From Zanthoxylum bungeanum (Eukaryota; Streptophyta; Magnoliopsida; Sapindales; Rutaceae): DNA of 64,000 nucleotides. The translations under genes were made by a program, and so were the position numbers. The stretch spans positions 1 through 64,000 of the forward strand of contig SKCR01036123.1 of the NCBI GenBank assembly GCA_019454045.1. Reading direction: 5' to 3'. The notes under the pieces were generated by a model. That model ran no database searches and was not told the DNA's origin. It saw nothing but the letters and a program-made list of their open reading frames with translations. Positions 33,881 through 45,944 of the stretch are shown here, one piece after another; position 1 is the first letter of the stretch, and each line of letters starts with the position of its first letter.

Positions 33881-36664
33881 TGTAGGACACAGAAATCGGC
33901 GACGCTGTTCCAGGCTCGCGGCCTAATTGGGAGAACTGAATAGCCCGCGAGGGAACTAAACCGGCAAAATAACATGGAGTCGCCACCCGGTGTGAACTGG
34001 GAAAATGATTTAAGGCCGCGCTCACCCCTCGCAAGGGAAGACCTCAAACCGTTGGGTTCGGAATGGTCCATTACTTATGTCACTTGTAAAGAATGGATTT
34101 ATGCGATAATATAACCGAGTCTACGCAACATATATATTCAAGAATAACCTATATCTAGTTCGCATTCATAAAAGTGAATCCTATATCTAAGTTCGCATGC
34201 TTTAAAAGTAAGTAGAAGTACAACAAATACGTAATCTGATGAATACATTAAATTAAAAAATAGGAAACATAAATAAATCATGCCTAAAAATATCCCACTA
34301 ACGACTAAACCATGCATAAAATGATAAATAGCATACTAACGACTAAATCATGCTTAGAGAGATAAATAACATACTGACTACTAAATCATGCTTAGAAAGA
34401 TAAATAACATATTAAATGACTAAATCATGCTCAACCACAAGGTTGGATGAAACAAAATATGTGTGTCTCTCCAGTGGTACTTGGAGTTGTCTCCCAAGTA
34501 CAAACCGCACTACCGTCTATTCGGATTCGGCTACAGAATTTAAATCTGGGTTTCCATCCGATATACCGCAAGATAGAACACATATTTCATTCATCCGAAG
34601 GTCATATCATACATCAATCAACAATACTCATGCGAAGTAAAATAAAAAATAAATAAAAATAAAGGAGAATAAATAAAAGTGTGCCCTCTGGTCTTACATT
34701 TTAAGTCACTTTTTGGGAGTGCGTTGGGACGTCACCGGAAGGGTTATTATTTTCGTTGTTTTTACTGGTTCACTGTTTCCATTGTTTCCACTGGTTCAAT
34801 AATTTTGCTGTTTCCACTGGTTCACTATTTTCTCTATTTTGTTTACTGTTTTCGTGCTATTTGGATCGTTGTCTCGGGGTTTTTTTTCTGGACTATTTTC
34901 AAGGGTGTTCAGGGACTGTTTTGCTTTCGGTTTTGGCTATTATTTTGGAGTCGATTTAAGGGGACTGTTCACTCACTAATTTTATACAGTTTAGGTGCAG
35001 GTTAGGGGGCTGTTTGCGGGCTTGTTATGGTGCATTTTTGAGGTGTTATTTGGTGGGTAGATCATGGAGTTTAAGGGACTGTTGTGGTTGTTTCACGTGG
35101 CTTTATGCTTAACTTGGCTGTGTGTTTTTAGGAAGAGAATGGATGTGCATGTGTCTAGGTTTATGCGTGAGTGGTGCATGGAGTTGGCTAAGGGGTTGAT
35201 GCGTGAAGGCAGGCTGGTTAGGAGCTGTTTATGTGCTGAAGGCAGGCTGGTCAGAGGGTGTGTTGATGTGTTGAAGGCAGGATGGGTTTAATGCGTGGGG
35301 TTGCTTAAGGTTTGTTGGCCTTGTTTTTTGTCGTTGGTGGCTGATCCGGTGGGCGTCGGAGGAGGGCCTTTGAGCTGTGTTGAAGGGTGCGTGGGCTGTG
35401 TTGAAGGAATTTTGTTTGGGCGTGTTTCACAGGCAATATTTAGGAGCATTTAGACGTGTTTCAGAGGCATTTTCAGGGGCATTTGGCCGTATTTCAGAGG
35501 CAGTGTAAGTAGAGTGGTTTGCTGTTTTAAAGCTTCGTGTGTGTATGTTTGTTTAATGGAGGGGCTTCACGTGATGGGCTACATACATGGGACGTATGGC
35601 TTTTAGGGTTTTTGTTGCTGCCATGAAAGGGGGAGAGATACGAGGGGTGAGAGGTTTGTGAGCTGCCTTATATAATTGTTGAGGGTTGAGGGATGTGAGG
35701 TCGAGAGAGGGTGTTTAGGGTTTGTTCGTGTCTCATGCAGAAGGAAGGGTATGTGGTCTGATGGTTTACGTGAATGAGTGGGGAATTAGGGTGCTTTGTG
35801 CGTGAGTTGAGGGCTGAATTGAAGTGGTATTTGTGAAGGTGTTGATGAGTGAAGGAGGGGACGTGAATTAGGGCTGTCTAGCTTCTAGGGTTCTTATTTC
35901 TTGATGAGTGCCGTGAGTGATGGGGGGCTTATTTGTGACGTGAGTATTATGGCTTAGGGTTCTTGTTACTACCGTGAGAAAATGAGAGTGTGTAAGAGCC
36001 GAGAGCCTAAGGTTTTGGTTGTTTTTATAGGGAAGTGTTATATGGGTTATGCATGGGTGGTTCATGGGTGTTGTATGGGTTATGCTTGGGTGGTTTTGAA
36101 GGTTTGTGATTGGAGTGAGTTTTGTTTGAAGTGAGGGTGTTTGCTTGGTCTTTATTGCTTTGTTGTTTTGTGTTTTGTGTTTTTTTTGTGATTCATGCAT
36201 GAGCTCATGTGTTTTGTTACGTGGAGATTATGGGCATGCATGGTGTTGTTTGGGTTTTTTTTGCTTTGTGTTCGGCTGTTTGGTGTTTCGTTGATGGACT
36301 TGTTTAATGTGAGTCTTGTTTGTTTGTGTTTGGTGAGACATGTGCCTGAGGTGAAGGAATGGGGCTTTGTTTGTTTATGATTGGCTTGAATTAGGGTTTT
36401 ATTTTTGGTTATTTGGACGAGAGTTAATAGAGAGATGAGAGAAAGGAATGGTGAGTTTGTGTATGTTTAGGGTTTTGGGCCGGGGATAAATTTTAAAATA
36501 GAGTCCTAACGACAAACCCGAAGCAAGCGAATTAAATCCAACGAGGTAATGATTTCTTGAATTCCCTTCTGACGTCCGTTCTCCGCGACTTTCACAACTT
36601 AAAAGGTCATGCCTCATTTCGAGGCTCATAATTGGGAATTATATGCAAAAATGCAGTGCCTACA
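33881..36664 (-). repeat. A2 5' LTR (2784 bp)
   Basis: It begins TGTAGGACACAG and ends GCAGTGCCTACA in plus-strand reading, and pairs with 26127-28842. A PBS-like TGGAGTCGCCA lies at 33975-33985, 94 bp from the LTR edge. No gene is present. Confidence 0.93.
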
Positions 36665-36669
36665 CTCAT

Positions 36670-38306
36670 ATATATTTATGAGATGAATTTGGAGACGATC
36701 GGTAAACTCCTCGAAGTCTTGGGACAGGACTGTATCGTGTTTATTTTGTACCGCCCATAGTATGTTGGGGATAACATTTTCATACAATCTCCATTTTTTA
36801 TGAATTTTATATCGTTGAAAAGCTTAGACCGAGACCTATAACTTCTACGTTAAATATTTTTCCAAATTCAGACCATAACCGGGTCAAAAACACAAGTCAC
36901 AATTTGGATGAATAGTGATTTCGGACTAAAATGCAAAAAATCTCAATTTATCTACAAATTTCTACACACTTCTATAACTTGCAAAATATCTAAGCACCCC
37001 CCACACTATAAATTCCGCACACTATTCACAAAACTCAAAAATTTTGGAAACAAAAAAGAAAGATGAGAACGTGAGGTGGAAGAGGAGAAGAAGAGAAGAA
37101 GAAGAAGAAAAAGAAGAAGAAGAGAAGAAGAAGAAGAAAGGAAGAAGCAGAAAAAGAAAGAGAATGAAAAGGGAAGAAAAAGGAGAAGAGAAAGGAAAGA
37201 AAAGAAGAAGGAAGATTGGAGTAACCATGAAAGTGAAGAAAATTAAGAGAAAGAGAGGTAAGGAAACTTGACTCAAATTTGAAATTATGTGATTTTATTT
37301 TGAGATAAGTCTTAAATATTGCAATTAATTTCATTCGATAATATTTGTGGTAAATTTACTGTTGACGTTGAGATTTATATTGATGAGTTTTAGACTTGAG
37401 ATTTCTATGAGTCTTGAAATCTATTTTGATGATGATTTTGAGTATGGATATGATTTTATGTGACGTTTGAGATTTGTTGGTTTTTGGGTTGATATCGGAC
37501 TTTGTCTTTGATGAAGTTGTGGATGAGATTTGAAATCTCGGCATGAATATTTGTTTTTGGAATTGACGGATAGATATACATATGCACATGTGGAGGATTG
37601 AGGGGACGCCCCTAGATCCTCAATGCTCAGATGGTATATTCCTAGGCGGAGATGCGCCTACGGGAGGAGATTATGCTCAGATATGACATTCGTGGGCAGA
37701 AATTACGCTCAGATGGGACATTCTTGGGCGGAGATTCCGTGACTTGTTTTTTTTTTAGTACTGTCGAGTGATATAACTGAACTTGATTTTTTTAAAGATG
37801 TTTTACAGCATGATTTTACATTGTTCTTTACAGTATGGTTTAACACACTTACGGTGCGGTTTCATGATTTTTTTTTTACTGTATTTTCATGACCAATAGT
37901 TTTATAGTCTGATATTGTTCAGTTGTTTAAGTTGTCACTTATCTTTTTCAATGATTTTATTTAGCAGACTTAAACCGATTATTTTACATGTTTTAATATT
38001 CTTTCTCCTTATTGTTTTAGTTCCACTCACTGGGTCCATCAGGACTCACCCCCTCACTCACCTGTTTTGCAGGTTTCAATCTTTTGTTCAGGCACATTTC
38101 GTGGATGACGCAGACTTGGGATGGATTGGCAATATTGTAGTCACTAGTGGGTCGGTCTACCATGATTGGTTGTGCATCCATATAGGATGTAGCAGTATTG
38201 TGTATGCATTACGTGTCGTATAAGAATGTGGTTATTGAGATGGAAGACTTAGGTAACAGTGGAGACTGTTGCCTGCCGGTAACACCTCCAAATCGGGGAT
38301 GTTATA
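36670..38306 (+). repeat. B3 family B LTR, part right of the A2 insertion
   Basis: It continues the family B LTR on the plus strand: CGTAGTATT-like block (36760), TATAAAT (37007), CACACTATTCAC, purine tract (37035-37270), CATATGCACATGTGG (37580), ACTCACCTGTTTTGCAGG (38058) and end GGGGATGTTATA (CA mutated to TA). Three units of GCTCAGATGGNACATTC...GGGCGGAGAT lie at 37624-37735. It abuts the inverted B2 LTR fragment. No gene; the frames at 37915-38467 lie in LTR sequence. Confidence 0.8.
37035..37270. repeat. GAA-type purine tract in B3
   Basis: Purine-rich AAG/AGG sequence homologous to the 1.7-kb tract at 19258-20941 but about one seventh of its length. Confidence 0.9.
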
Positions 38307-38693
38307 GTGTAGAAGTTTGGAGAAAGTTTGAGATCTTTGCATTTGGGTCCGAAATTACTATTTATCGGGATTTTGACTTACGTTTTTGTCCCACTTATGG
38401 TCTGAATTTGAGAAAAATATTCCATGCGGAAGTTGTGGGTCTTGATCTCAGCTTTCCAGAGATATAAAATTCATAAACATCAAAGTTCATATGAGAAATT
38501 ACACCCCAAATACTACGCGCTGTCAAAAGGGAACACTATACAGTCTCATCTCTGAATTTCGAGGAATTTATCTATTGTCCCCAAAGTCATTTTTAATCGG
38601 TATATTGAGTCTCAATATAATTTATTTCATGTGCCTTTGTCCCTTTCGTAATAATACAACTAAATACAGTAGTAAAAACTACCGGTCGTTGCA
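38307..38693 (-). repeat. B2 3' LTR fragment
   Basis: The minus strand begins TGCAACGACCGGTAG (TGTAACGACC-like) at 38693 and follows the 5' LTR from 45376 for 387 bp to CTTCTACAC. It is inverted relative to the homologous part of B3 at 36700-36990. Confidence 0.8.
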
Positions 38694-38710
38694 AATTCTC
38701 CCCCCTTAAA
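38694..38710 (-). other. polypurine tract of B2
   Basis: The minus strand reads TTTAAGGGGGGAGAAT immediately before the LTR start, the classic gypsy arrangement. Confidence 0.8.
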
Positions 38711-41700
38711 TAGGATTCGTTCTCGAATCCATTCTAGTTTCTAACTTGTGGTTCTACTACGTTTATCTTCTTGGCTTCAGTCTTAGATAATTACTTGATC
38801 TTCCTCCTTTCTCTTTTCTAAATTCTCATTTCATAAGACCATTGCTGAATATCTTTGACTACTATTTTCTTGAACCTTTAGCTGCGCTCAATATACTTAT
38901 CTCCTAACACCTCATTCTTCTAGGTCCTTACTTATGCTCCATAATTACTTAACTTACTCAGACTCTTAGTAACTGGTACCTCTAATTTTCACTAAAGATT
39001 CTGATATCTTCATAACTGTGCTCAGTATTTCTTCGCTCTACTTGTCCGACTCGATCTTAATATTCTTTCTCATCTCTTAGCTATTAACTTTCTATACACT
39101 TCTTGCAACCTTCAACAATTTATGAGCTTATCTTTTCAAGTACCAAAATTTCTACTTTTCTAAAGGGGCTTGGGGTTTTCTAACTTACTGATATTGTCGG
39201 TCGACGCCACTTGCAGCTAAAGTGTTATTTCTGGACAATTTCCTAGTGGTCCATTTCAATTTGGTTATGGTTAGAGCTTATATTCTTCTGTATTTTACTT
39301 TCAATGGTCGTTCTCACATTCTTACTAATATCTTGTAGCTCGAGGATTCATTTTCTATGACAACTATAGCTTCGCACTAACTTATTTCTTCATTTCCGTA
39401 CTATGATACTAACCTACCAAATCACCCATACCTGTGGCTAAAGCCGTTCCAAACCCATAGTGGTTTGGTCAAATTAGACTAAGGCTGGGTACTGATATGG
39501 GTTTCGTGAACTAACACGTACAAGGTCTTTAGTTGCATTCCTATACCATTAAACCTTATAGTTACACACTTTGTCTTTACCTACTAGGTATTCCTCTACT
39601 TTCGTTGCCACAGCTTCAACTCTCTAAGCTTTTTCTTAGTACTCTTTTCATTCTCAGCTTTATTCTACTATCTACTGAAAATTTTCCTGATCTATGTTTC
39701 TATTTTCTGTCCCGAGGAAATGTCATTCTTCTTTACATTGAATCCTTAGAATCTTGGTCGTTACTTGCCTACTTATTCATTTTGCACTGCTCCATTTGAA
39801 TGACTTCCTTTCTGATTCTTTTACTCAGGGCTATCACCCACTCTTATTTCATTATTAAACTACATCTGAAACTCTTATGTATTTCGCCTTTCTTTATTAT
39901 TCTTTTACATTTACTCATCTTCTATACTTGATTGTATGCACAAATACCTTCTCGTTATTTTTTTCATACTATAGTAAAGTTATTTTCTCGGTTCTATACC
40001 ATACTACTTTTTTGCCAATACTTACTTAGTATTCTTCTCCTGTTTGTTGATACGCCATGACAATTTCACTTTCAATACTTGAGACAGCTAACCTATTTAT
40101 TTACTCTTCTACTTTGTTCTATAACTAAAACTAATATTGGCTATATCTCTTTCCTTTACTCAAAGGATATTTATTCTCATATTTCCTTGGTTATTCTTAA
40201 CGTTGTCCTTTTACCTTCTTATGGTATGCTTAACTAGTACTTCTTCTCTTTATTGCCTTGTCTAATAGTTCCTCTTTAAATTTTCTTACTTTAGGCTAAT
40301 TTATTCTTTCCTTTGTTTTATTATTTTGTTGCTGTTAGTAAGAATCTTATATTTCGTTGCTTCAGGAGTATCTCAAGGTCATAATCCAGGTTTATCTTTG
40401 AAACCGTCGTCGATCGAGGGTTGAGAGGGTGGGAACTAGTCTTGAGGTTCTTCTGTTACGGTGATTCGGTGAGACATTCACTTTGACTATGACTCTTGGG
40501 TACACCTGTCTGCGGTCTTTTCCTATGCTGGGTATTAGTGATAAAACTTATTGACTTGCCTTTTCCAACCTAACTCCTGATCACTTTTATCAATCAATCA
40601 CTTTGTATCACATACTAAGTCCTTCTAGAAGCAATCTCCTTAATGATTTTCCTTATACTGTCTCTTTATCCTTTCTATTACTTGACTCTTTGTGGTTACT
40701 ATTTCTTTTTCTAGATGCTACTATAATCTCTTTTACTATCTTTCTTAAGGAACTCACTCTGCTATTTCTCATTTACTTCCTTGAAAATTCTATCCACTTC
40801 GACTACTAATGACATCTTCTACTAAATCTTTGATGCATACACTACTCTATACCTAAAATCCTTCTTCTCAATACCATGAGGTTCTTTATAAGTTTTTCAC
40901 TATGTCCCTACGAATCATTCTTCATGATCTTTCTACACTTCTAGTATCTTTACTTTCTTGAGGGTTCTTTGATCTATAAAGCTTTCTGCACTTAGCTCAC
41001 TTATGTAGCGTTGAACCATCGTTTCTCATGTTTCTTTGTCTATATGCTCTATGGATTCATCAACTTGATTGTCGAGCCATCTCATGATTTGTCTAATCTA
41101 TCAATTTGTCTACTTTACTGATTCTTTTCTTCACTAAACTCTAGGGTCCCACAACTATCATTGATTTTTTTACTCTATTATTTCCTCGATATATTATCTT
41201 CGCGCCTAATTACACTGAATTTCCTTGTTACTCCTCGCGTTTCTCATGCCATTAGCATATCCTATTTCCTTAATGTGTTCATTGTTTCTAAAACTAATTT
41301 TGGGTCATTCCTCTTTTTATTTCTTAGATCTTAACTTTCTGTTCTTTTGCTATAAACCTTAATTTGATCACTTTATCCTATTGTCTATGCTGGTACTCTA
41401 ATCAATTCTTAAATATCTCCAATTTCATAAGTCTATTCTTACATTCTCCTACGGAACTCTACTAACTTAGGCTTATCTGTGGATTCTACGACATTTGTTG
41501 TTTTTGTGAACTACTAGTCTAGCAAGCCTTACTCTGACTTTCCTAAATCTTTGAGCTACCTTGGGTTTTCTTCTTTATATTCTCAAAATTTCCTTGATCA
41601 TTCATCTAGGTGATATGTATTTTAAGGTCCTTTCGTTTCTTGAAATGGACTACAATTGGGTTTTCTTACGGTTACCTATACTCATGCTAATAGGAACAAC

Positions 41701-42913
41701 TTACATCTCATTGGTCATTTTCTTTATGCCTCGGGGAGCTATTCCTCGTGTAGGATAGGTATGAGATAGACTATGTCAGGATAACTTAATTAACTGGTAT
41801 CTCGAATGAGTGAGGATCTTGGTAGGTCGAGGCCTTATCTTTTGGATTCCTTGGCTGAGGGAACTAACTATTGTTTTAGTCGCCATTCATCTTGTTTCCC
41901 TACGGGTTTGAGTTTGGGAAATCTAAAATTTCTTTATCCTTATAGCATCTCTCATATATTAAAGCCTTGACAAAATTTATGATTTCTCATTTCTTCTGCT
42001 TTATGGTTGCTTTCGGTTATTCGGGGAGCTTGTAATCTATTCGAGGTGTTCAAGCATTATTAGATCAACTTAGAAAATTTTCTGAGGATGAAAGGAATCC
42101 TGCTTGAGGGAAAGAAGTTTTTCTTAGTTCTACTCGGTATTCATTTATGGTCTTGCCTTATTTCACTCTTCTTTACTACAGGCTCCATAATTTTCCTTTG
42201 TTCTTTAACTCCGTATCTCTTATTCTTGTTACTACAGATTTCGACATTCCTTAGCTGTTTCTATTCCTTTATCTCTATTTACTTAGATAACTGCCTTTTA
42301 TATTTAATCAGGAAATTCCTAACTTTTCTTTTCTCTCCATACTTTTCTAGGTGGGTACTTCTGGAACTTTACTATCTATAGGAAGTACTTGAAGACTATT
42401 AAATCGGCTTGAAAGAATATTCTGAGGAGGGAAGGGATCTTACATCTTCTAAGCTTTCTATGACTCATTCGGACCTTTCTATTCTCTTTCTATTATTCAC
42501 GGTAGATATCTTTAAAATTTCACAAGCTTATTCCATATCATTACTATTCTTTACTTGTGAGTACTTATTCTCTCATGCATACTTCTTCAATTTCTTATGG
42601 ATTTCCTCTCTCACTTCCTCGATAGCTTTTCATAGAATCATACTGTCTGGTTCTATAACTCATTTATTCTTCGGGTATTGATTCCGTATAACTTCAAGAA
42701 AATTTCTTATCTTGTATCTACAATATAATTATTCTCATAAGGAATGCTATTCGAATGATCTAGGAAAACTTACTAACCTATTTATGAAACTTTGAGGACG
42801 TACTCGAGGATCAGTTATTGGAGAGGTGTGCCTAATATACGGGTATCCCAGACATACTACATATACAAGATCCCAATATTATGCCCACTTCAGTCACTGA
42901 CTTCCTAGACCAT
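38711..42913 (-). other. B2 interior, non-coding, strongly purine-biased on the element strand
   Basis: About 4.2 kb in which the plus strand is rich in C and T throughout, so the element (minus) strand is purine-rich. No minus-strand open frame of useful length and no gag, protease, integrase or RT motif is visible. The plus-strand frames (39533, 40603, 41561, 42088, 42409) are low-complexity Leu/Ser/Phe strings. A degenerate duplication of about 350 bp may exist (blocks near 42060 and 42410 share TCTGAGGA and GGAAGGGATC-like sequence). Confidence 0.7.
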
Positions 42914-42925
42914 GCTCTGATACCA
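42914..42925 (-). other. primer-binding site of B2, initiator Met-tRNA type
   Basis: The minus strand reads TGGTATCAGAGC, the standard plant initiator-Met-tRNA PBS, four bases after the LTR end GGGATGTTACA. Confidence 0.9.
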
Positions 42926-42929
42926 TCTT

Positions 42930-45376
42930 TGTAACATCCCCAATCTGGGAGATGCTACTGGAAAGAGATAGACCATTCTAACTCCATAAGCCTATGATTC
43001 TTCAATTATGATCAATTACTAATACTCTTCTAATTTTATTTTAAATTTGGGACCGTGGCCTAGACTTAAATAAAATACAAACTCATCTACCATATCTATC
43101 TGTATACATATTAACACTTACTCTTACAATGAGTGTTTCAAATAAAGATTAATAAAAGGCTTTTACTTAACACTGACTGGACACTATCTGACTATGACTT
43201 GGATTGGTGGACTCCATCCGTAGTGACTGCATCAGTATCCATCCTCCCAAGCTCATCATTCAAGAAACCTACAAGATGCAAAAAATGGATTGGGGGTTAG
43301 ATCGCTATATGATCTAAGTTAGTGGACGAAAATTGAAAATTATTATAAAAACTTTTAGTTTCAAAACCATAGTTCCAAAAACATCTTCATATGAAAAAAA
43401 ATTTCTGAAAACTGCTTTGGAAACTTTTGTTTCTGAAAACTAATTCTGAAAATCTGATTTTCTGAAAAACTCTTTACTGAAAATCTCTTCTTTGTGAACT
43501 GCTTCGTGTTTGAAAAACCTTGACGTATGAGGGTGTTATGTATCACCATCCCCCATACGTCTATTGTAGCCAGCAGTGCAAATTCATGATTTTGGGGCGT
43601 TACGTATCGCCATCCCCCAAGCCACAAACTAGAACTGTGGGTGCGGATCTATGCTACCGCCCAAGCTCTAAATCTAGTGTCTAGCGGCGTTACATATCAC
43701 TGTTCCCCTAGCCCTGCTCTAGGATCTGAGGGAGTTACGTATCGCCATCCCCTATGTCCTCTATATGTGCACATGTCTCTATATCCGTCAATTCCATCTC
43801 TGTAAAGTTACATACTGGGGTGAGGTTTTCCCTCATGCCCCAAAAAATAAAAAACTCATACTGAAAACTTCACTTTTCTAAACCATTTCTCAAAACATGC
43901 TAATTATAAATTATAAATGATATCAAAAAAAAACTTGGCTAATACCCTATTTGTAGAAAAACTAAGTCTGATATGAAAATACCAAATGAAAATCAAGTAA
44001 AAGAGAAAGTGTCCACTCACTACTTTAGAATTTGGCTGGCACTGGGTCCCTTGTCGAAGTAGTTTGTGGTTCCCGTGGATAACCTATGATAGGGAACTTA
44101 ATTAGTTTCAACGTAGTGAAATGTTCCTCGATATTTCTCAATACTTAAAGATATATCTATATTTTATATACACGAGGCTTATGATAATAAAAATTTGATA
44201 TATCATATGTTTACAAACTCATATGAGACCCTAAGGGTGGTCTCTAATACGCTAAGGCCGAACTACGGGTTTAGAACTGATTCTGTGAGATTTTGTGTCC
44301 CGCATCGTGATGCAAACCCTTACGTGTAGTGACGCGCAGTGTCTAGAATTTGGTCATCATTTTCCTCTTGCGTCGCGATGCGCAGTCCTACTTGCTTCGC
44401 TACTCGACCTGGGTTTCCAGGATTCTATCCATTTTCTTCTTCAAATTCCATTCACCCAAAATAGCACCCTAACCATTCCTATACTAAAATCAATACTCAA
44501 ACCACCATATAACATTCAATTCTACATAACCAAATCTTTATTTCATCAACACTCAACTTAATCTATTCATATACTCCATAAAAGATTTAAACCCAAAACT
44601 TAATAACTTTCATTCCATAAATTTATTCACACAATTTTTATCTCTATCATCAGCACAACTCAATCACCTACACATAACTATCATCCAACACCCTTATTCT
44701 ATTATCATACTTCATAAAAATAAAATCAAGTTTATGGGTCAAGTCTTTTTACTTCATTTGTTAGATCTTCTTCATCCTCCATGGTTTCTTCTATCTTCCT
44801 TCTTATTATTACTTCTTCTTTTCTTTCATCTCATTCTTCTTTTCTTCCTTCTCATTCTTATTTTCTTTCTTTCTTTCTTCTTCTTTTTCCCTCTCTTCTT
44901 CCTTTACGTATTCTTCTTATCTTTATTTTCATTTCCATTTAGTTTCTTGTGAAATAGTGAATAGTGCACTCCTTATATAGTGGGTTCATTTGATATTTGG
45001 AAGGTTTGAGAAGAGTGTGGAAGTTTGGAGAAAGTTTGAGATTTTTGCATTTGGTGCGAAATTATTATTCATCAGAATTGTGACTTGCATTTATGACCAG
45101 TTTCTGATCTGAATTTAAGAAACTTTTCAACGCGGAATTCCAAAGATATAAAATTCATAAAAATCTAATTTCATATAAGAAAGTTACACCCCAAATACTA
45201 CGGGCTGTCAAAAGAGAACACTATACAGTCTTGTCCCGGGAATTCGAGAAATTTACCGATGGTCCCCAAAGTCATTTTATGGGTATATTGAGTCTTGATA
45301 TAATTTATTTCATTTGCCTTTGTCCCTTTCGTAACAGTACAACTAAATACAGTACTAAAAACCATTAGTCATTACT
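42930..45376 (-). repeat. B2 5' LTR (about 2447 bp)
   Basis: In plus reading it begins TGTAACATCCCC and ends near GTCATTAC (expected GTCGTTACA, mutated). It contains, on the minus strand, TATATAAGG (44979-44971), a purine tract (about 44940-44780), and at 43530-43760 four irregularly spaced copies of GTTACGTATCGCCATCCCC-like sequence. No gene is present; the frames at 43361-43627 and 44734-44952 are incidental. Confidence 0.85.
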
Positions 45377-45944
45377 GTGGATTGGCACTAGAGCAAGTGG
45401 GTGAAATTATTAAGGTTGGTGCTTGAAGTGCTAATTCAGATCATATTTATATCTGATTTATGAATACGAACAATTTCTTTTTCCATAATATTGCTTATTT
45501 AATTGTAGCACCTCTTGTCCTTTATATACATATTCGATCTAATTACGATTAGATATCTAATCATGATTAGATTGAAACTAAATCTGATTTAGTGATACGT
45601 GTATATTAGACAAAGACACTCAGATTTATAATATAGTGTGCAGTGACAATGTAGTTTGTAATTAACATTGGGAAGCGTCACTATAAGTTGTATATCCTTA
45701 AATTAAGTTTCTAGTTAGGATTTACTAGCATGGGCCGGCCGTAGTAAAAATTCGCTGAGAGCAGTACATATCGCATATCGTGACTTGGTCTGATGGTTTA
45801 TCCCAATGAACCATGAGTCTCGGAAGACTCGTATAAATATGTAGGTTTTTATTTGATAAACACTGAATGACTTACTGAAGATTTCCTAATAGATGGTACA
45901 CCAACGTCAATAGGAATCTTCTCAACTTGAGCGAGCATAGTGGA
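45377..45944 (+). other. probable fragment of another copia LTR region
   Basis: 45383-45400 reads GGCACTAGAGCAAGTGGG, which resembles the end of a copia pol plus PPT. It is followed by AT-rich sequence that could be LTR. There is no partner copy in the window and no gene. It is the insertion site of the tandem copia-1 array; GTGGA at 45940-45944 is the expected left TSD. Confidence 0.35.

Larger units (their letters stand above)
26127..36664 (-). mobile_element. Family A element A2: complete gag-only LTR retrotransposon (10.5 kb)
   Basis: Structure: 3' LTR 26127-28842, PPT 28843-28856, repeat-rich interior, gag 31597-32926 (minus), leader, PBS at about 33867-33877, 5' LTR 33881-36664. The 5-bp TSD CTCAT flanks it at 26122-26126 and 36665-36669. 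There are no protease, integrase, RT or RNase H domains; the 2.7 kb between gag and PPT is tandem and simple repeats. The element is therefore non-autonomous and would need pol supplied in trans. Gag type, PPT and PBS suggest a Tat/Ogre-related parent. It resembles gag-only elements described as TR-GAG, but is larger. It inserted into the family B LTR B3. Confidence 0.9.
38307..45376 (-). mobile_element. Family B LARD-like element B2 (minus strand, 3' LTR truncated)
   Basis: In element orientation: 5' LTR 45376-42930, PBS 42925-42914, non-coding interior to 38711, PPT, 3' LTR start 38693-38307. Only the first 387 bp of the 3' LTR remain, and it then meets the end of B3. PBS and PPT (AAGGGGGGAGAAT preceded by GAGAACGAATCC) resemble Tekay/Del chromoviruses. 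The interior carries no gag or pol, so it fits a large retrotransposon derivative. Confidence 0.8.

Noticed and set aside
38711..42913. Plus-strand frames rich in Leu/Phe/Ser (39533, 40603, 41561, 42088, 42409) as possible membrane proteins.
   Set aside because: They are antisense to the element and follow from pyrimidine-rich sequence. They are short, and start and stop at random with no family resemblance.
45377..45944. Possible host intergenic DNA or gene fragment left of the tandem array.
   Set aside because: The start looks like a copia PPT region and no codon structure is visible. It is kept only as a probable LTR fragment at low confidence.
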